Source of the DNA: Terriglobus saanensis SP1PR4
Lineage (GTDB): Bacteria; Acidobacteriota; Terriglobia; Terriglobales; Acidobacteriaceae
DNA: 64,000 nt
Direction of reading: 5' to 3'
Assembly (NCBI RefSeq): GCF_000179915.2
Contig: NC_014963.1
Coordinates: forward strand, 3,410,001-3,474,000
Below the pieces are notes generated by a model. The model searched no databases. It was not told the DNA's origin and saw nothing but the letters and a program-made list of their open reading frames with translations. The translations under genes and the position numbers were made by a program. Positions 27,445-35,469 of the stretch are shown piece after piece (positions within the stretch are counted from its first letter, which is position 1; each line of letters begins with the position of its first letter).

Positions 27445-27621
27445 GGAGAGATCGCAACTTCATGGCCGACAATGACCTTTCGGAAGCCGTTCCGATAGTG
27501 TCGTTCATCCTACAATCGACTAAGCGGGTTACTCTGTAACGGAACAAAAGATTTCGAAGACAAGCGTTGGCGTGACAAGATTTTTCGACACCGATCACTC
27601 GATTGATAAAGGGAGAAAAAG

Positions 27622-28842
27622 ATGAAGCATTTTGCGATCGCGGGGCTTTGCCTAGCCATGGCCGCGAGCGGAGCATTGGCACAGGTCAATGCAGGGGAAC
27701 AGAAGTCTGAGCCTAGCCTGCCATTCAATATGGTTCAGGTAACGACGTTGAGCTTGCCCTGGAAGATCGCTTTCCTACCCGACGGGCGGATGCTGATTAC
27801 CGAGAAGGTCGGCGGTTTGCAATTGGTCACCCAGCAAGGAGCAAAGACGCCCGTTACGGGCGCGCCAGCCGTTCTCTATCGAGGTCAGGGTGGAATGCTG
27901 GGTGTCTACGTTTCGCCACACTATGCCAAAGACCACAATATCTACCTCACCTATTCAGAACCCGGCGACGGAGGGTCGAGCCTGGCGCTTGCGCGTGCCC
28001 AGTTGAAGATCGGCCAGGATGCGGCAAGCCTTGAGGGGCTCCAAGTGATCTGGCGCGACGGCGAGAGAGGGGATGGCGGCCAGTTCGGCGCGGAGGTTGC
28101 CTTTTCTCCAAACGGCAAGTATCTCTTTCTCTCCTCTGGCGATCGTCAGCGGATGACGCCAGCCCAGGACCCTAACCAGCCGCTCGGTAAGATATTGCGA
28201 CTGACGCTGGATGGCAAACCGGCTCCGGGCAATCCGATGGCTGGCAAGACAGGCACGCCCACTGTGCCCGTCATCGATCCTCCTGCAAATACGGAAGAAG
28301 CGAAGACCGCCCCGGTCATAAGAACGTACACCTTTCCCGGCCCTAATCTGACGCCAGCGGAGACTTGGAGCACGGGAATCCGTACTCCCTATGGTCTGGC
28401 CTTTGCGCCGGACGGTCGGTTGTGGGAGCTTGAGCATGGACCACGGGGCGGCGATGAGTTGAACCTGATCGAACCCGGCAAAAATTATGGCTGGCCGCTG
28501 GTCTCTTACGGACACAACTATGACGGTGTGCCCATTCCCAATCCGGACACACGCCCCGACTTGACGAAGCCTGTTATTTATTGGGTGCCAGTCATCGCAC
28601 CGGGCAACCTCGTGTTCTACAAAGGAGCAATGTTCTCGAAGTGGAATGGCTCGGCTCTTGCGAGCGGACTGATATCGAAAGCGCTCATCCGCATCACCTT
28701 CGACGGCAAGGGAGGAGCGCAGACTGCGGAGCGATGGGATATAGGTCGTAGAGTCCGCGACGTGGAAGTTGCTCCTGATGGCGCGCTGTGGATGATCGAG
28801 GATGCAAAGCCAGGTGGTCTCTTCCGCCTGACACCGAAATAA
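27622..28842 (+). CDS. PQQ-dependent soluble sugar dehydrogenase (Asd/YliI-like)
   Basis: The 406-residue protein has a clear signal peptide (FAIAGLCLAMAASGALAQ) and a six-bladed propeller with the soluble aldose-dehydrogenase signatures: LSLPWKIAFLPDGRMLITEK, GGMLGVYVSPHY, DPNQPLGKILRLTLDG, WSTGIRTPYGLAFAPDGRLWELEHGPRGGDELNLI and GKNYGWPLVSYG. Such periplasmic enzymes oxidise aldoses with PQQ. The position of the usual general-base His, in the motif HFGSR, reads Q154-F-G-A-E. The downstream gene encodes a c-type cytochrome, a plausible electron acceptor, but a stem-loop sits between them. GGGAGAAAAAG precedes the ATG. Confidence 0.85.
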   Translation: MKHFAIAGLCLAMAASGALAQVNAGEQKSEPSLPFNMVQVTTLSLPWKIAFLPDGRMLITEKVGGLQLVTQQGAKTPVTGAPAVLYRGQGGMLGVYVSPHYAKDHNIYLTYSEPGDGGSSLALARAQLKIGQDAASLEGLQVIWRDGERGDGGQFGAEVAFSPNGKYLFLSSGDRQRMTPAQDPNQPLGKILRLTLDGKPAPGNPMAGKTGTPTVPVIDPPANTEEAKTAPVIRTYTFPGPNLTPAETWSTGIRTPYGLAFAPDGRLWELEHGPRGGDELNLIEPGKNYGWPLVSYGHNYDGVPIPNPDTRPDLTKPVIYWVPVIAPGNLVFYKGAMFSKWNGSALASGLISKALIRITFDGKGGAQTAERWDIGRRVRDVEVAPDGALWMIEDAKPGGLFRLTPK

Positions 28843-28856
28843 GGCCAGGTCTTCTT

Positions 28857-28885
28857 CTACCGCCTAAGCAAAGCTTAGGCGGTAG
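28857..28885. terminator. Perfect 13-bp inverted repeat with AAA loop
   Basis: CTACCGCCTAAGC (28857-28869) and GCTTAGGCGGTAG (28873-28885) form a strong stem with a three-base loop, 14 bases after the sugar-dehydrogenase stop. There is no following T-run, so it may attenuate or stabilise the transcript rather than end it. Confidence 0.6.
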
Positions 28886-28924
28886 GCGAGATCAACGTTG
28901 TAACCCCGGAAGAGCGATGACGAT

Positions 28925-29491
28925 ATGGACCAAAAATTGAAAGTAGTGTTTGGGGCGATGTTTGCGTCACTGTGCTTCCTTTGCCTCTCTGGGGAAGCCG
29001 TTGGCCAGACTCTGCCGGAGGGCAAAGGCAAGGCGGAATTTGTACACAACTGCACTGCCTGTCACCGCGCGGATATGACCACCCGTCTAAGGAAGACCCC
29101 GGATGAGTGGAGAAAAACTGTTGATAACATGGCAGCCCGCGGCACGGATGGCTCAAAAGAAGATCTGGACAACGTCGTTCTCTACCTGGTCACAAATTTT
29201 GCAGCGGACGAGCCTGGCCCGGCTGCGACAACTCCATCCACAACGCCTCCTTCGATCTCGGCTGGAACAGCGGTGCTGAACTCCTCAGAGATCGAACGCG
29301 TGAAGCGCATCATCGCGGAGAGCGATTGTTTCGCATGCCGTCGTATAGAAAAACAAGGTGCGTCTACCGAGCCAGCATGGAATGGTGTGGGAGGATGGCG
29401 CATGACGGATGAGATACGAACGGCTATGATTCGTCCGCATCCAACACTCGCGCCAAGCAACAAACTCGTTCGATCGACCGACACGAGGTAG
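28925..29491 (+). CDS. c-type cytochrome, two domains, second haem site altered
   Basis: The 188-residue exported protein has a signal peptide (VVFGAMFASLCFLCLSGEAVGQ). Domain 1 (about 30-95) contains a normal haem c motif, C43-T-A-C46-H47, with a possible axial Met in DNMAARG. After a Pro/Thr linker, domain 2 (about 120-188) has C135-F-A-C138-R139, in which the haem-ligating His is replaced by Arg (CGT, one transition from CAT). The protein ends soon after a segment (IRPHPTLAPSNKLVRSTDTR) where related proteins usually continue, so domain 2 may be decayed or truncated. It lies 82 bases after the PQQ sugar dehydrogenase and could be its electron acceptor through domain 1. Confidence 0.75.
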   Translation: MDQKLKVVFGAMFASLCFLCLSGEAVGQTLPEGKGKAEFVHNCTACHRADMTTRLRKTPDEWRKTVDNMAARGTDGSKEDLDNVVLYLVTNFAADEPGPAATTPSTTPPSISAGTAVLNSSEIERVKRIIAESDCFACRRIEKQGASTEPAWNGVGGWRMTDEIRTAMIRPHPTLAPSNKLVRSTDTR

Positions 29492-29532
29492 AGTCCGTCA
29501 TTGGGTTCGCTTGCAGTAGCCGTCCAAGAGAG

Positions 29533-30933
29533 CTACGGCGCGAGCGGTAAGCGGATGATGCACTTAGCTCCATGAAGAACTGCTGTGTCGAAGGTGATGC
29601 TTCCACCATCTCTTTCAAGCACCAACTTGGCGATGGAAAGCCCCAGACCGGAGCCGCGATTTGCGGAAGCCGCAGAAGAAGTGCCAGTAAAAAAGCGTTC
29701 AAATACCAGTTGTTCGTCGCTCGATGCAATCCCAGGTCCGCTGTCGTGAATGCTCACCTGGGCGTGAGAAGTGTTTGTGCCATAGGTAATTTGAAGCGGA
29801 GAGTCCTGTGGAGAAAACTTCACGGCGTTATGGATCACGTTGATCAGGGCGATTCGGACGAGGCTCCGATCGGCATAGACGATGAGACTGCCGTTGTCCT
29901 CATAGACTTCGGAGACGGTTACATTTCGCTCTTCGATCAGAACCCCAAGAAGGTTCAATACCTCGCGCACCAGCTCTGGAATGGGAAAGGAGGTCTGCGC
30001 TTTTCCGGGCTGGGCGGACTCTGCTTTTGCGAGCAAGAGCAGCCCTTCGATCGTCTGATTCAAGCGTCTCGTCTCTTCAAGAATGCTTCCGATCGCTTCG
30101 CGGTACTCTTCCGGAGTCGATGCTTCCTGTAGCGCCACCTCGCCCACGGCGCGAAGCGAAGCCAGTGGCGTGCGAAGTTCATGGGCGGCGTTGGCAGTGA
30201 AGCGTCTCAATTGCTCGAATGCCTGTTCCAGGCGCTCCAGGAGATGATTGAAGACGCGGGCCATGTGTCCCAGTTCGTCATGCTCGTTTTCGACTTCCAG
30301 ACGATCATGCAGATTGCTCGCGGTAATCTGCTCTGCGCGCGCGGCCATCTCCTCCATGGGCTGTAGCGCGCGCTTCGCGATGGCGTATCCGGCGAAACCC
30401 GCCAATAAGAGACCGGCAGGAAGTGCCACGAGAAGCAGAGCAAAAAACTGCTCCATGCGATCGCGAAAGAGGCTCAAGCTGTAGCCCAGCCGTATGAGAA
30501 CCGTTCTACCCTGCATGCCGTGCAGATGGCTGATGAGGAAGACATGTTCCCCATCGGCCATTTTGACGACACGCTGGTTGAAGGTGCCATTCCCTTCCTC
30601 CGGCATAGACGAACCGCCAAGGCTGGAGCCGTGCAGAGTATCGCTACGGTACAAAATATTGCCTGACAGATCGCGCACTTCCATCAACCGATCAATGAGC
30701 AGATGCGAGCGCGGATGAGAGTGGTAATCCTCCCTGAGGTGGAGAACGTTTTGCTGATCGAAGTAAAGCAGCCCCTCTACTGTCTCTACATCCTGCACTT
30801 CGTCGTGATAGACCTGACGCGTGAGCACGGCGTATTGGAAGATGAAGACGAGACCTATGTAGAGCGCGAGGAGAACGGCGAGAACCGTAACGTACCAGAG
30901 CGTCAACTTTGTACGGAGTTTTCTGGGCCTCAT
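29533..30933 (-). CDS. Sensor histidine kinase, heavy-metal/CusS-like
   Basis: The 466-residue protein has an N-terminal TM helix (LWYVTVLAVLLALYIGLVFIF), a periplasmic loop, a second TM (LLLVALPAGLLLAGFAGYAI), a HAMP domain, HisKA (TANAAHELRTPLASLRAVGEVALQEA) and HATPase_c (NVIHNAVKFSPQ, HDSGPGIA, GSGLGLSIAKLV). It overlaps the upstream response-regulator gene by four bases (ATGA). The architecture matches CusS/CopS metal sensors, and the pair diverges from an RND efflux operon. Copper, silver or another envelope stress is therefore a reasonable signal, although no metal-binding cluster is obvious in the loop. Confidence 0.9.
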   Translation of the reverse strand: MRPRKLRTKLTLWYVTVLAVLLALYIGLVFIFQYAVLTRQVYHDEVQDVETVEGLLYFDQQNVLHLREDYHSHPRSHLLIDRLMEVRDLSGNILYRSDTLHGSSLGGSSMPEEGNGTFNQRVVKMADGEHVFLISHLHGMQGRTVLIRLGYSLSLFRDRMEQFFALLLVALPAGLLLAGFAGYAIAKRALQPMEEMAARAEQITASNLHDRLEVENEHDELGHMARVFNHLLERLEQAFEQLRRFTANAAHELRTPLASLRAVGEVALQEASTPEEYREAIGSILEETRRLNQTIEGLLLLAKAESAQPGKAQTSFPIPELVREVLNLLGVLIEERNVTVSEVYEDNGSLIVYADRSLVRIALINVIHNAVKFSPQDSPLQITYGTNTSHAQVSIHDSGPGIASSDEQLVFERFFTGTSSAASANRGSGLGLSIAKLVLERDGGSITFDTAVLHGAKCIIRLPLAP

Positions 30934-31631
30934 GGCTGCGGCTCCCTAAGGCTGAATCCGACACCGCGAATCGTCTGCAGCAGTTTGGTTGGATAGGGAT
31001 CGTCCAGCTTCTTGCGCAGGCGCGCCACTTGAACGTCGATCACATTGTCGATGGGAGTGAAGCGAGAAGACTCCTGCCACACATCCTTCGCAAGCATCTC
31101 CCGCGAAACTGTGCGCCCCTGATTCTCCGCAAGGTACAGCAGGAGATCGAACTCTCGTGGCGTAAGTTCAAGACGTACACTGGCGCGATGAGCGACCTTC
31201 GATTTCGCATCGATTTCCAGATCGCCGATCTGAATCGCGGAGGTGTCAGGAGTCGGCAGTGTGCGACGGAGCAGGGCCTGGATGCGCGCCATGAGTTCAG
31301 GAAATGAAAACGGTTTTCCCAGATAATCATCCGCGCCGGAAGAGAGTCCTTCCACGCGGTCCTCCACCGTGTTGTGCGACGTAAGAACGAGGACCCGGAG
31401 GTCGAGGCCCTCTCTGCGAATCTGTTTCAAAATATCCAGACCGCTGCGGTGCGGCAGCGTAAGGTCCAGAAGCAGGAGGTTCGGCTGCAGCGTGTGCACA
31501 AGGAAGAAGCCCTCTTCCGCACTGGACGCCGTGGCTACTTCATAGCCTGCGGGTTCCATGCCGGCGACGAGAGCCGCAGCCATTTTCCTGTCGTCTTCGA
31601 TGATGAGAATCTTTGCCCGCAGATGTGTCAC
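30930..31631 (-). CDS. OmpR-family response regulator, CusR-like
   Basis: I take the GTG at 31631 because AAGGAG lies nine bases upstream; a GTG at 31649 would place that site inside the gene. The 233-residue product has a receiver domain (AKILIIEDDRKMA, phospho-acceptor in LLLLDLTLPHRSG, LGKPFSF) and a winged-helix domain (LELTPREFDLLLYLAENQGRTVSREML, VIDVQVARLRKKLDDPYPTKLLQTIRGVGFSL). It is translationally coupled to the kinase gene and divergent from the efflux operon. Its probable operator is the TTACA-N4-TGTAA-type palindrome at 31686-31701. Confidence 0.92.
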   Translation of the reverse strand: MTHLRAKILIIEDDRKMAAALVAGMEPAGYEVATASSAEEGFFLVHTLQPNLLLLDLTLPHRSGLDILKQIRREGLDLRVLVLTSHNTVEDRVEGLSSGADDYLGKPFSFPELMARIQALLRRTLPTPDTSAIQIGDLEIDAKSKVAHRASVRLELTPREFDLLLYLAENQGRTVSREMLAKDVWQESSRFTPIDNVIDVQVARLRKKLDDPYPTKLLQTIRGVGFSLREPQP

Positions 31632-31685
31632 TCGCGCCCGCTCCTTCACGATGATTCAGCACGCAACCGCTAAGGACAAGGGCTT

Positions 31686-31701
31686 CCTTACAAATGTAAG
31701 G
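31686..31701. promoter_or_regulatory. Putative response-regulator operator CCTTACA-AA-TGTAAGG
   Basis: This is a perfect 7+7 inverted repeat with a two-base spacer, located 55 bases from the response-regulator start. The half-site TGTAAGG recurs at 31717-31723 and 31959-31965. Metal-responsive OmpR-family regulators of the CopR/CzcR class are known to bind TTACA-spacer-TGTAA-like elements, which supports the assignment. Confidence 0.6.
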
Positions 31702-31764
31702 GAACTGTCAGAGTTTTGTAAGGAACGAAGGTGGTTCACTGCAGATAGACCATTGCAGAGACCG

Positions 31765-31833
31765 ATGACTGCAGCGCGCCTGCTTTTGTGGATGACGGTT
31801 TTGCAAACCTTCACGGCTGCCCAGCGGCGCTAG
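31765..31833 (+). pseudogene. Decayed duplicate of the 5' end of the gene at 32008
   Basis: The 22-codon frame MTAARLLLWMTVLQTFTAAQRR follows a leader that aligns with the leader of the downstream gene, whose product begins MTTVRTWLLVALG. The shared context is GTAAGG-A/G-AC, GGT-G/A-G/A-TTCA and a common CCGATGAC around the start codon. It reads as a truncated copy of the signal-peptide region, or possibly a short leader peptide. Confidence 0.4.
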
Positions 31834-32007
31834 ATCGATGGGAATAGAACGTAGTCTCACAGTGTTTATAGCCACAATAGTGCGGCCGCACCAAATATTT
31901 GAGTAGAAACGCCGCAGCACCGCGCAAAGGAGCTAAAGACGATGCGAATGACAACGAGTGTAAGGGACACAGGTGATTCATCCGCAAATAGACTATTGGA
32001 GGTTCCG

Positions 32008-32811
32008 ATGACCACAGTGCGCACTTGGCTTCTCGTTGCTCTTGGATGCATATCTGGAACGCTTGTTTTTGGTCAGGCATCAGTTTCTACTCGTGCGGAA
32101 CTGCTCGCACCCAAGACGACGCTACCCATCGTGTTCTCAAGCGGGATCAACGCAGCCAGCGTGCACGACGGACAAAAGTTCGTGGCAAAGACGACGCAAG
32201 AGGTCTTGCTGAAAAATGGTGCAGTGGTTCGCCCAGGAGCTTCTGTTGTCGGGCACGTCGTTGCGGCGAAGGCGTTCGTTCTGGACAAGACGCCCTATGC
32301 GAACCAAGAAGAATCCGTTCTCACGATCCAGTTTGATGCGCTGCTTGTTGCCGGGGAACGCATTCCACTGCGGGTGTCGGTTCGCGCGATGGCTGACCCA
32401 ATCACAAGCTGGAACGCGCCTGCTCCAGCAGCGAGCGATATGGATCCGACCGGAACACGAGAGCAGATTGGTGGCGATCAGGTCACGCCATCGCGTCGTG
32501 AAGTGCTTTCTGCAGAGGGCGATGTCGTTGGCTACCAGCGTCACGGCGGGGTTGCCGCCCATCTGATTGCGAGTGTCGGGAATGCGCCCACTCCATGCGA
32601 TTCGAGTTCTACCGAGGAACCAATGGGTCTCTTCTCTGCCTCAGCTTGCGGGCTTTACGGCTTTGTAGGGCAGAAAGCTCTTGTAACGGGAACGGCCTCG
32701 AATCCTTCGATTTTGTCCCTTGCGTCGACTCGCTTTTCTCCGCAGATCTGGCGGCAAAGCACGGCGCTCCTCGAAGTAGTTGCAACTGAGCATACGCAGA
32801 TGGTCCGGTAA
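32008..32811 (+). CDS. Hypothetical exported protein preceding efflux operon
   Basis: The start at 32008 is set by GGAGG just upstream; an in-frame ATG at 31942 gives a non-signal extension. The 267-residue product has a signal peptide (TWLLVALGCISGTLVFGQA). The mature part is beta-rich, with FVAKTTQEVLLKNGAVVRPGASVVGHVV, suggesting a periplasmic barrel- or sandwich-like domain. No known family is recognised. It has two Cys residues in its C-terminal third (PTPCDSS, SACGLYGF) that could form a disulfide or bind metal. It lies 82 bases upstream of the TolC-like gene on the same strand and under the same control region, so an accessory role in efflux or stress response is plausible. Confidence 0.7.
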   Translation: MTTVRTWLLVALGCISGTLVFGQASVSTRAELLAPKTTLPIVFSSGINAASVHDGQKFVAKTTQEVLLKNGAVVRPGASVVGHVVAAKAFVLDKTPYANQEESVLTIQFDALLVAGERIPLRVSVRAMADPITSWNAPAPAASDMDPTGTREQIGGDQVTPSRREVLSAEGDVVGYQRHGGVAAHLIASVGNAPTPCDSSSTEEPMGLFSASACGLYGFVGQKALVTGTASNPSILSLASTRFSPQIWRQSTALLEVVATEHTQMVR

Positions 32812-32893
32812 TAGAGCTAAATTCACGGTTTCAATGGTCACCGCATGAGGCACAGAGTGCGGGATCAATTTCTAAGATTTGGGTGATTTCCTG

Positions 32894-34210
32894 ATGAGAT
32901 TTTGCACGGCTCTTGTAGCCGGCGTCCTGGTCTGTCTCACCGTGCCGAGTAGTTTCCTGCGGGGGCAGGAAGTGGCCGCGGCATCTGTAACACCAACGCT
33001 GACCCTGGCAGAAGCCGAGGCGGCGGCGATCGCGAATCAGCCTCGTCTGCTCGCCGCTCAACTGAGATCTCGCGCCTCCGCGCAACGTATTCGAGAAGCA
33101 CGGTCGGCCTACATGCCAACGGTGGGCTTCAACGCCACGGGCGCGCTGGTGGCCGATACGGGAAGCTCCACGGCAACGGGGAATATCACAACCTCCGCGA
33201 TCTCGGACCGCTTCGCCTATGGCGGCAACCTCGTGCAGCTCGTGACCGATTTCGGACGGACGAGCGCTCTTGTAGGCAGCGCCCAAGCGACTGCGGAAGC
33301 GCAACGCAGCTTAATGACGCTGACCAGAGCGCAGATCCGACTGAACGTGCGTGAGGCGTATTACCAGGTGCTTGGGGCCGAAGCGGTGCTGCGAGCCGCA
33401 GAGGCAGCCCATGCCAGTCGGCAGCTCATCTCACGCCAGCTTTCCGCGCTTGCTCAAAGCGAGCTGAGATCGACGCTCGATGTCAACTTCGCCAAGGTAC
33501 TGGAGAGCCAGGCGGAACTGGCTGTAGTGCGGGCGCAGAGCGTGGTGGCCCAACAGAGAGGCCACCTTGCCACTGCCATGGGATCGGAAAGAATCATCTC
33601 CGCGAAGCTTATCGAGGTAACAGAAGCGCAAGTGCCTCCAGCCGCTCCAGAGGAGTTGCTCGCTGGCGCGCAGACGCAGCGTGCAGACCTGGGCGCGGCG
33701 CAAGCCCAGCAGCATGCCGCCGCAGAGTTTGCGCTTTCCGAAAAGCGGTTGAGCTATCCCACACTAAATGTTCTAGGGACGGCTGGTCAGATTCCTTATC
33801 GCGACCACACGCTGCATGACAGCTACGCGGCAGCGGGTTTCAACCTGAACATTCCGATCTTCAATGGCGGTCTTTTTACGGCTCGTCGCACGGAAGCGGA
33901 GCTGGAAGCGAATGCACGCTCGCGGGATGTGCAGGAGGTCAAGCTACAGGTAACCGAGCAGGTCCGGAACGCCTGGTACCAGACGGATGAAGCCTACCGC
34001 AGCCTGGATGTCTCCGCACGGCTGGTTGCGCAGAGCAAAGAGGCTCTGCGACTGGCACAGGACCGCTACGAAGCTGGTCTGGGAAGCATTGTGGAGTTGA
34101 ACGAAGCGCAGCTCAATGAAACCTCAGCCGAAATCACTTCGGCAGACGCCACCTACACCTACCTCTCTCGCCATGCGGAGCTGGACTTCGCCGCTGGTCT
34201 GTTGAATTGA
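32894..34210 (+). CDS. TolC-family outer-membrane efflux protein
   Basis: The ATG at 32894 gives a 438-residue protein with a signal peptide (FCTALVAGVLVCLTVPSSFLRG). TolC-type internal duplication is visible: LTLAEAEAAAIANQPRL, ARSAYMPTVGFNATG, long helices rich in Ala/Gln/Arg, then FNLNIPIFNGGLFTARRTEAELEA and RLAQDRYEAGLGSIVELNEAQL. These build the trans-periplasmic alpha-helical tunnel and outer-membrane barrel. It is 14 bases upstream of the adaptor gene and belongs to the tripartite TolC/MFP/RND operon. A TTG at 32879 is a less likely start. Confidence 0.93.
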   Translation: MRFCTALVAGVLVCLTVPSSFLRGQEVAAASVTPTLTLAEAEAAAIANQPRLLAAQLRSRASAQRIREARSAYMPTVGFNATGALVADTGSSTATGNITTSAISDRFAYGGNLVQLVTDFGRTSALVGSAQATAEAQRSLMTLTRAQIRLNVREAYYQVLGAEAVLRAAEAAHASRQLISRQLSALAQSELRSTLDVNFAKVLESQAELAVVRAQSVVAQQRGHLATAMGSERIISAKLIEVTEAQVPPAAPEELLAGAQTQRADLGAAQAQQHAAAEFALSEKRLSYPTLNVLGTAGQIPYRDHTLHDSYAAAGFNLNIPIFNGGLFTARRTEAELEANARSRDVQEVKLQVTEQVRNAWYQTDEAYRSLDVSARLVAQSKEALRLAQDRYEAGLGSIVELNEAQLNETSAEITSADATYTYLSRHAELDFAAGLLN

Positions 34211-34224
34211 AAGGAACGAAGACG

Positions 34225-35442
34225 ATGGCGTTTACCAAACGTAAAGCGTTGCTCGGAGTTGTGGCTGCGCTCACTGCCTCCAACCTCACGGCCTGCAAGT
34301 CCGCCGCGCCTCCTGTGACCGAAGTTCCCACTGTTCCAGTTGCGAATGTGACTCCAGCAACGCTTGAGAACGATCTGACTGTTTCTGCAGAGTTCCGGCC
34401 CTACCAAGAGGTCGACGTCATGGCGAAGATCTCTGGCTACGTGAAGAATATTCGCGTGGATATCGGAGATCGTGTGCATCAAGGCGATATTCTCGCTACG
34501 CTCGAAGTTCCCGAGATCCAGGACGACAAAGCCAAGGCAAGAGCCGGTGTTGCCGTCGCTGAAGCCAATGTGGTCACCGCGCAGGCGGCTGTCCAGCAGG
34601 CTTCTGCTGCAACGAACATGGCCCACCTTTCGTTCCAGCGGATACGGGATGTTGCTGCAAGAGATAAAGGTCTGGTTCCCAGACAGGAAGTCGATGTAGC
34701 ACAGTCGCGCGATATGGAAGCGACGGCGAGATTGGCGAGCGCCAACTCCGCGGTGAAGGCCGCCAAACAGGCAAAGCTTGCAGCCGACTCGGAGTATGCC
34801 AGGGCGGAGGCCATGATGCAGTACGCCACCATTCGCGCGCCTTTTAGCGGTGTGATCACAAAGCGCTATGCGAACACCGGATCGATGATTCAGGCGGGTA
34901 CATCTTCGCAGACACAGGCCATGCCGATCGTTCGTCTCGCGCAAAACGACCTGCTTCGTCTTACGCTACCTGTTCCGGTCTCTGCTGTCTCCGAAGTGAA
35001 GAACGGACAAGCGGTCGACGTAAATCTTGCGAACCCCAGGCGCACTCTGCAAGGAACGATCACGCGATCCAGCAATACGGTGCAGATGGCGACACGCACC
35101 ATGGAGACAGAGGTGGATGTGCCGAACCGGGATGGCAGCCTGGTTCCGGGCATGTATGCAGAGGTGCATCTCCATCTGGCAGCGCGTCCCAATGTTCTAA
35201 GCGTGCCTCTGGATGCAGTGGAAGGCCTCGGGACCAGTATACAGCAGGCTTACGTAGTGCGTGGCGGGGTAGTTCATCTAATCCCTATCGTCGTCGGTCT
35301 GCAAACAGCAACGCGCGTGGAGATCCTTTCCGGCTTGCAGAGTGGAGACCGGGTGATCGTTGGCAGGCACACCGGATTGTCGGATGGCGAGAAGGTCGAT
35401 GCCCACCCTGCTACGTACGAAAGTACATCGAGCCGCAGCTAA
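34225..35442 (+). CDS. RND efflux periplasmic adaptor (MFP/HlyD family), lipoprotein-like
   Basis: The ATG at 34225 follows GAAAGGAACGAAGACG, and a TTG at 34207 overlapping tolC is less likely. The 405-residue product has an N-terminal lipoprotein-type signal (LLGVVAALTASNLTACKS). A lipoyl-like half (YQEVDVMAKISGYVKNIRVDIGDRVHQGDIL) is followed by an alpha-hairpin, the second lipoyl half (MMQYATIRAPFSGVITKRYANTGSMI) and beta-barrel/membrane-proximal domains (TMETEVDVPNRDGSLVPGMYAEV). It bridges the RND pump and the TolC-like channel. Spacing to the pump gene is 27 bases. Confidence 0.93.
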   Translation: MAFTKRKALLGVVAALTASNLTACKSAAPPVTEVPTVPVANVTPATLENDLTVSAEFRPYQEVDVMAKISGYVKNIRVDIGDRVHQGDILATLEVPEIQDDKAKARAGVAVAEANVVTAQAAVQQASAATNMAHLSFQRIRDVAARDKGLVPRQEVDVAQSRDMEATARLASANSAVKAAKQAKLAADSEYARAEAMMQYATIRAPFSGVITKRYANTGSMIQAGTSSQTQAMPIVRLAQNDLLRLTLPVPVSAVSEVKNGQAVDVNLANPRRTLQGTITRSSNTVQMATRTMETEVDVPNRDGSLVPGMYAEVHLHLAARPNVLSVPLDAVEGLGTSIQQAYVVRGGVVHLIPIVVGLQTATRVEILSGLQSGDRVIVGRHTGLSDGEKVDAHPATYESTSSRS

Positions 35443-35469
35443 CCCAGGACGAAAGAAAAGAGCGAAACC

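Larger units (their letters stand above)
31632..32007. promoter_or_regulatory. Divergent control region of the CusSR-like and efflux operons
   Basis: The gap of about 375 bases holds the TGTAAGG operator candidate, two related ~63-bp segments (31718-31780 and 31960-32022) and two adjacent 10-bp palindromes (TGCGGCCGCA at 31881-31890, CAAATATTTG at 31892-31901). The first duplicated segment ends in a 22-codon open frame (31765-31833) resembling the start of the gene at 32008. Confidence 0.55.

Noticed and set aside
27462-27539. 25-codon frame MADNDLSEAVPIVSFILQ... after the LytTR gene, with AAGGAG upstream
   Set aside because: The ribosome-binding site is 13 bases away and nothing supports translation; it may be part of a 3' structure (TCGGAA-GCCG-TTCCGA).
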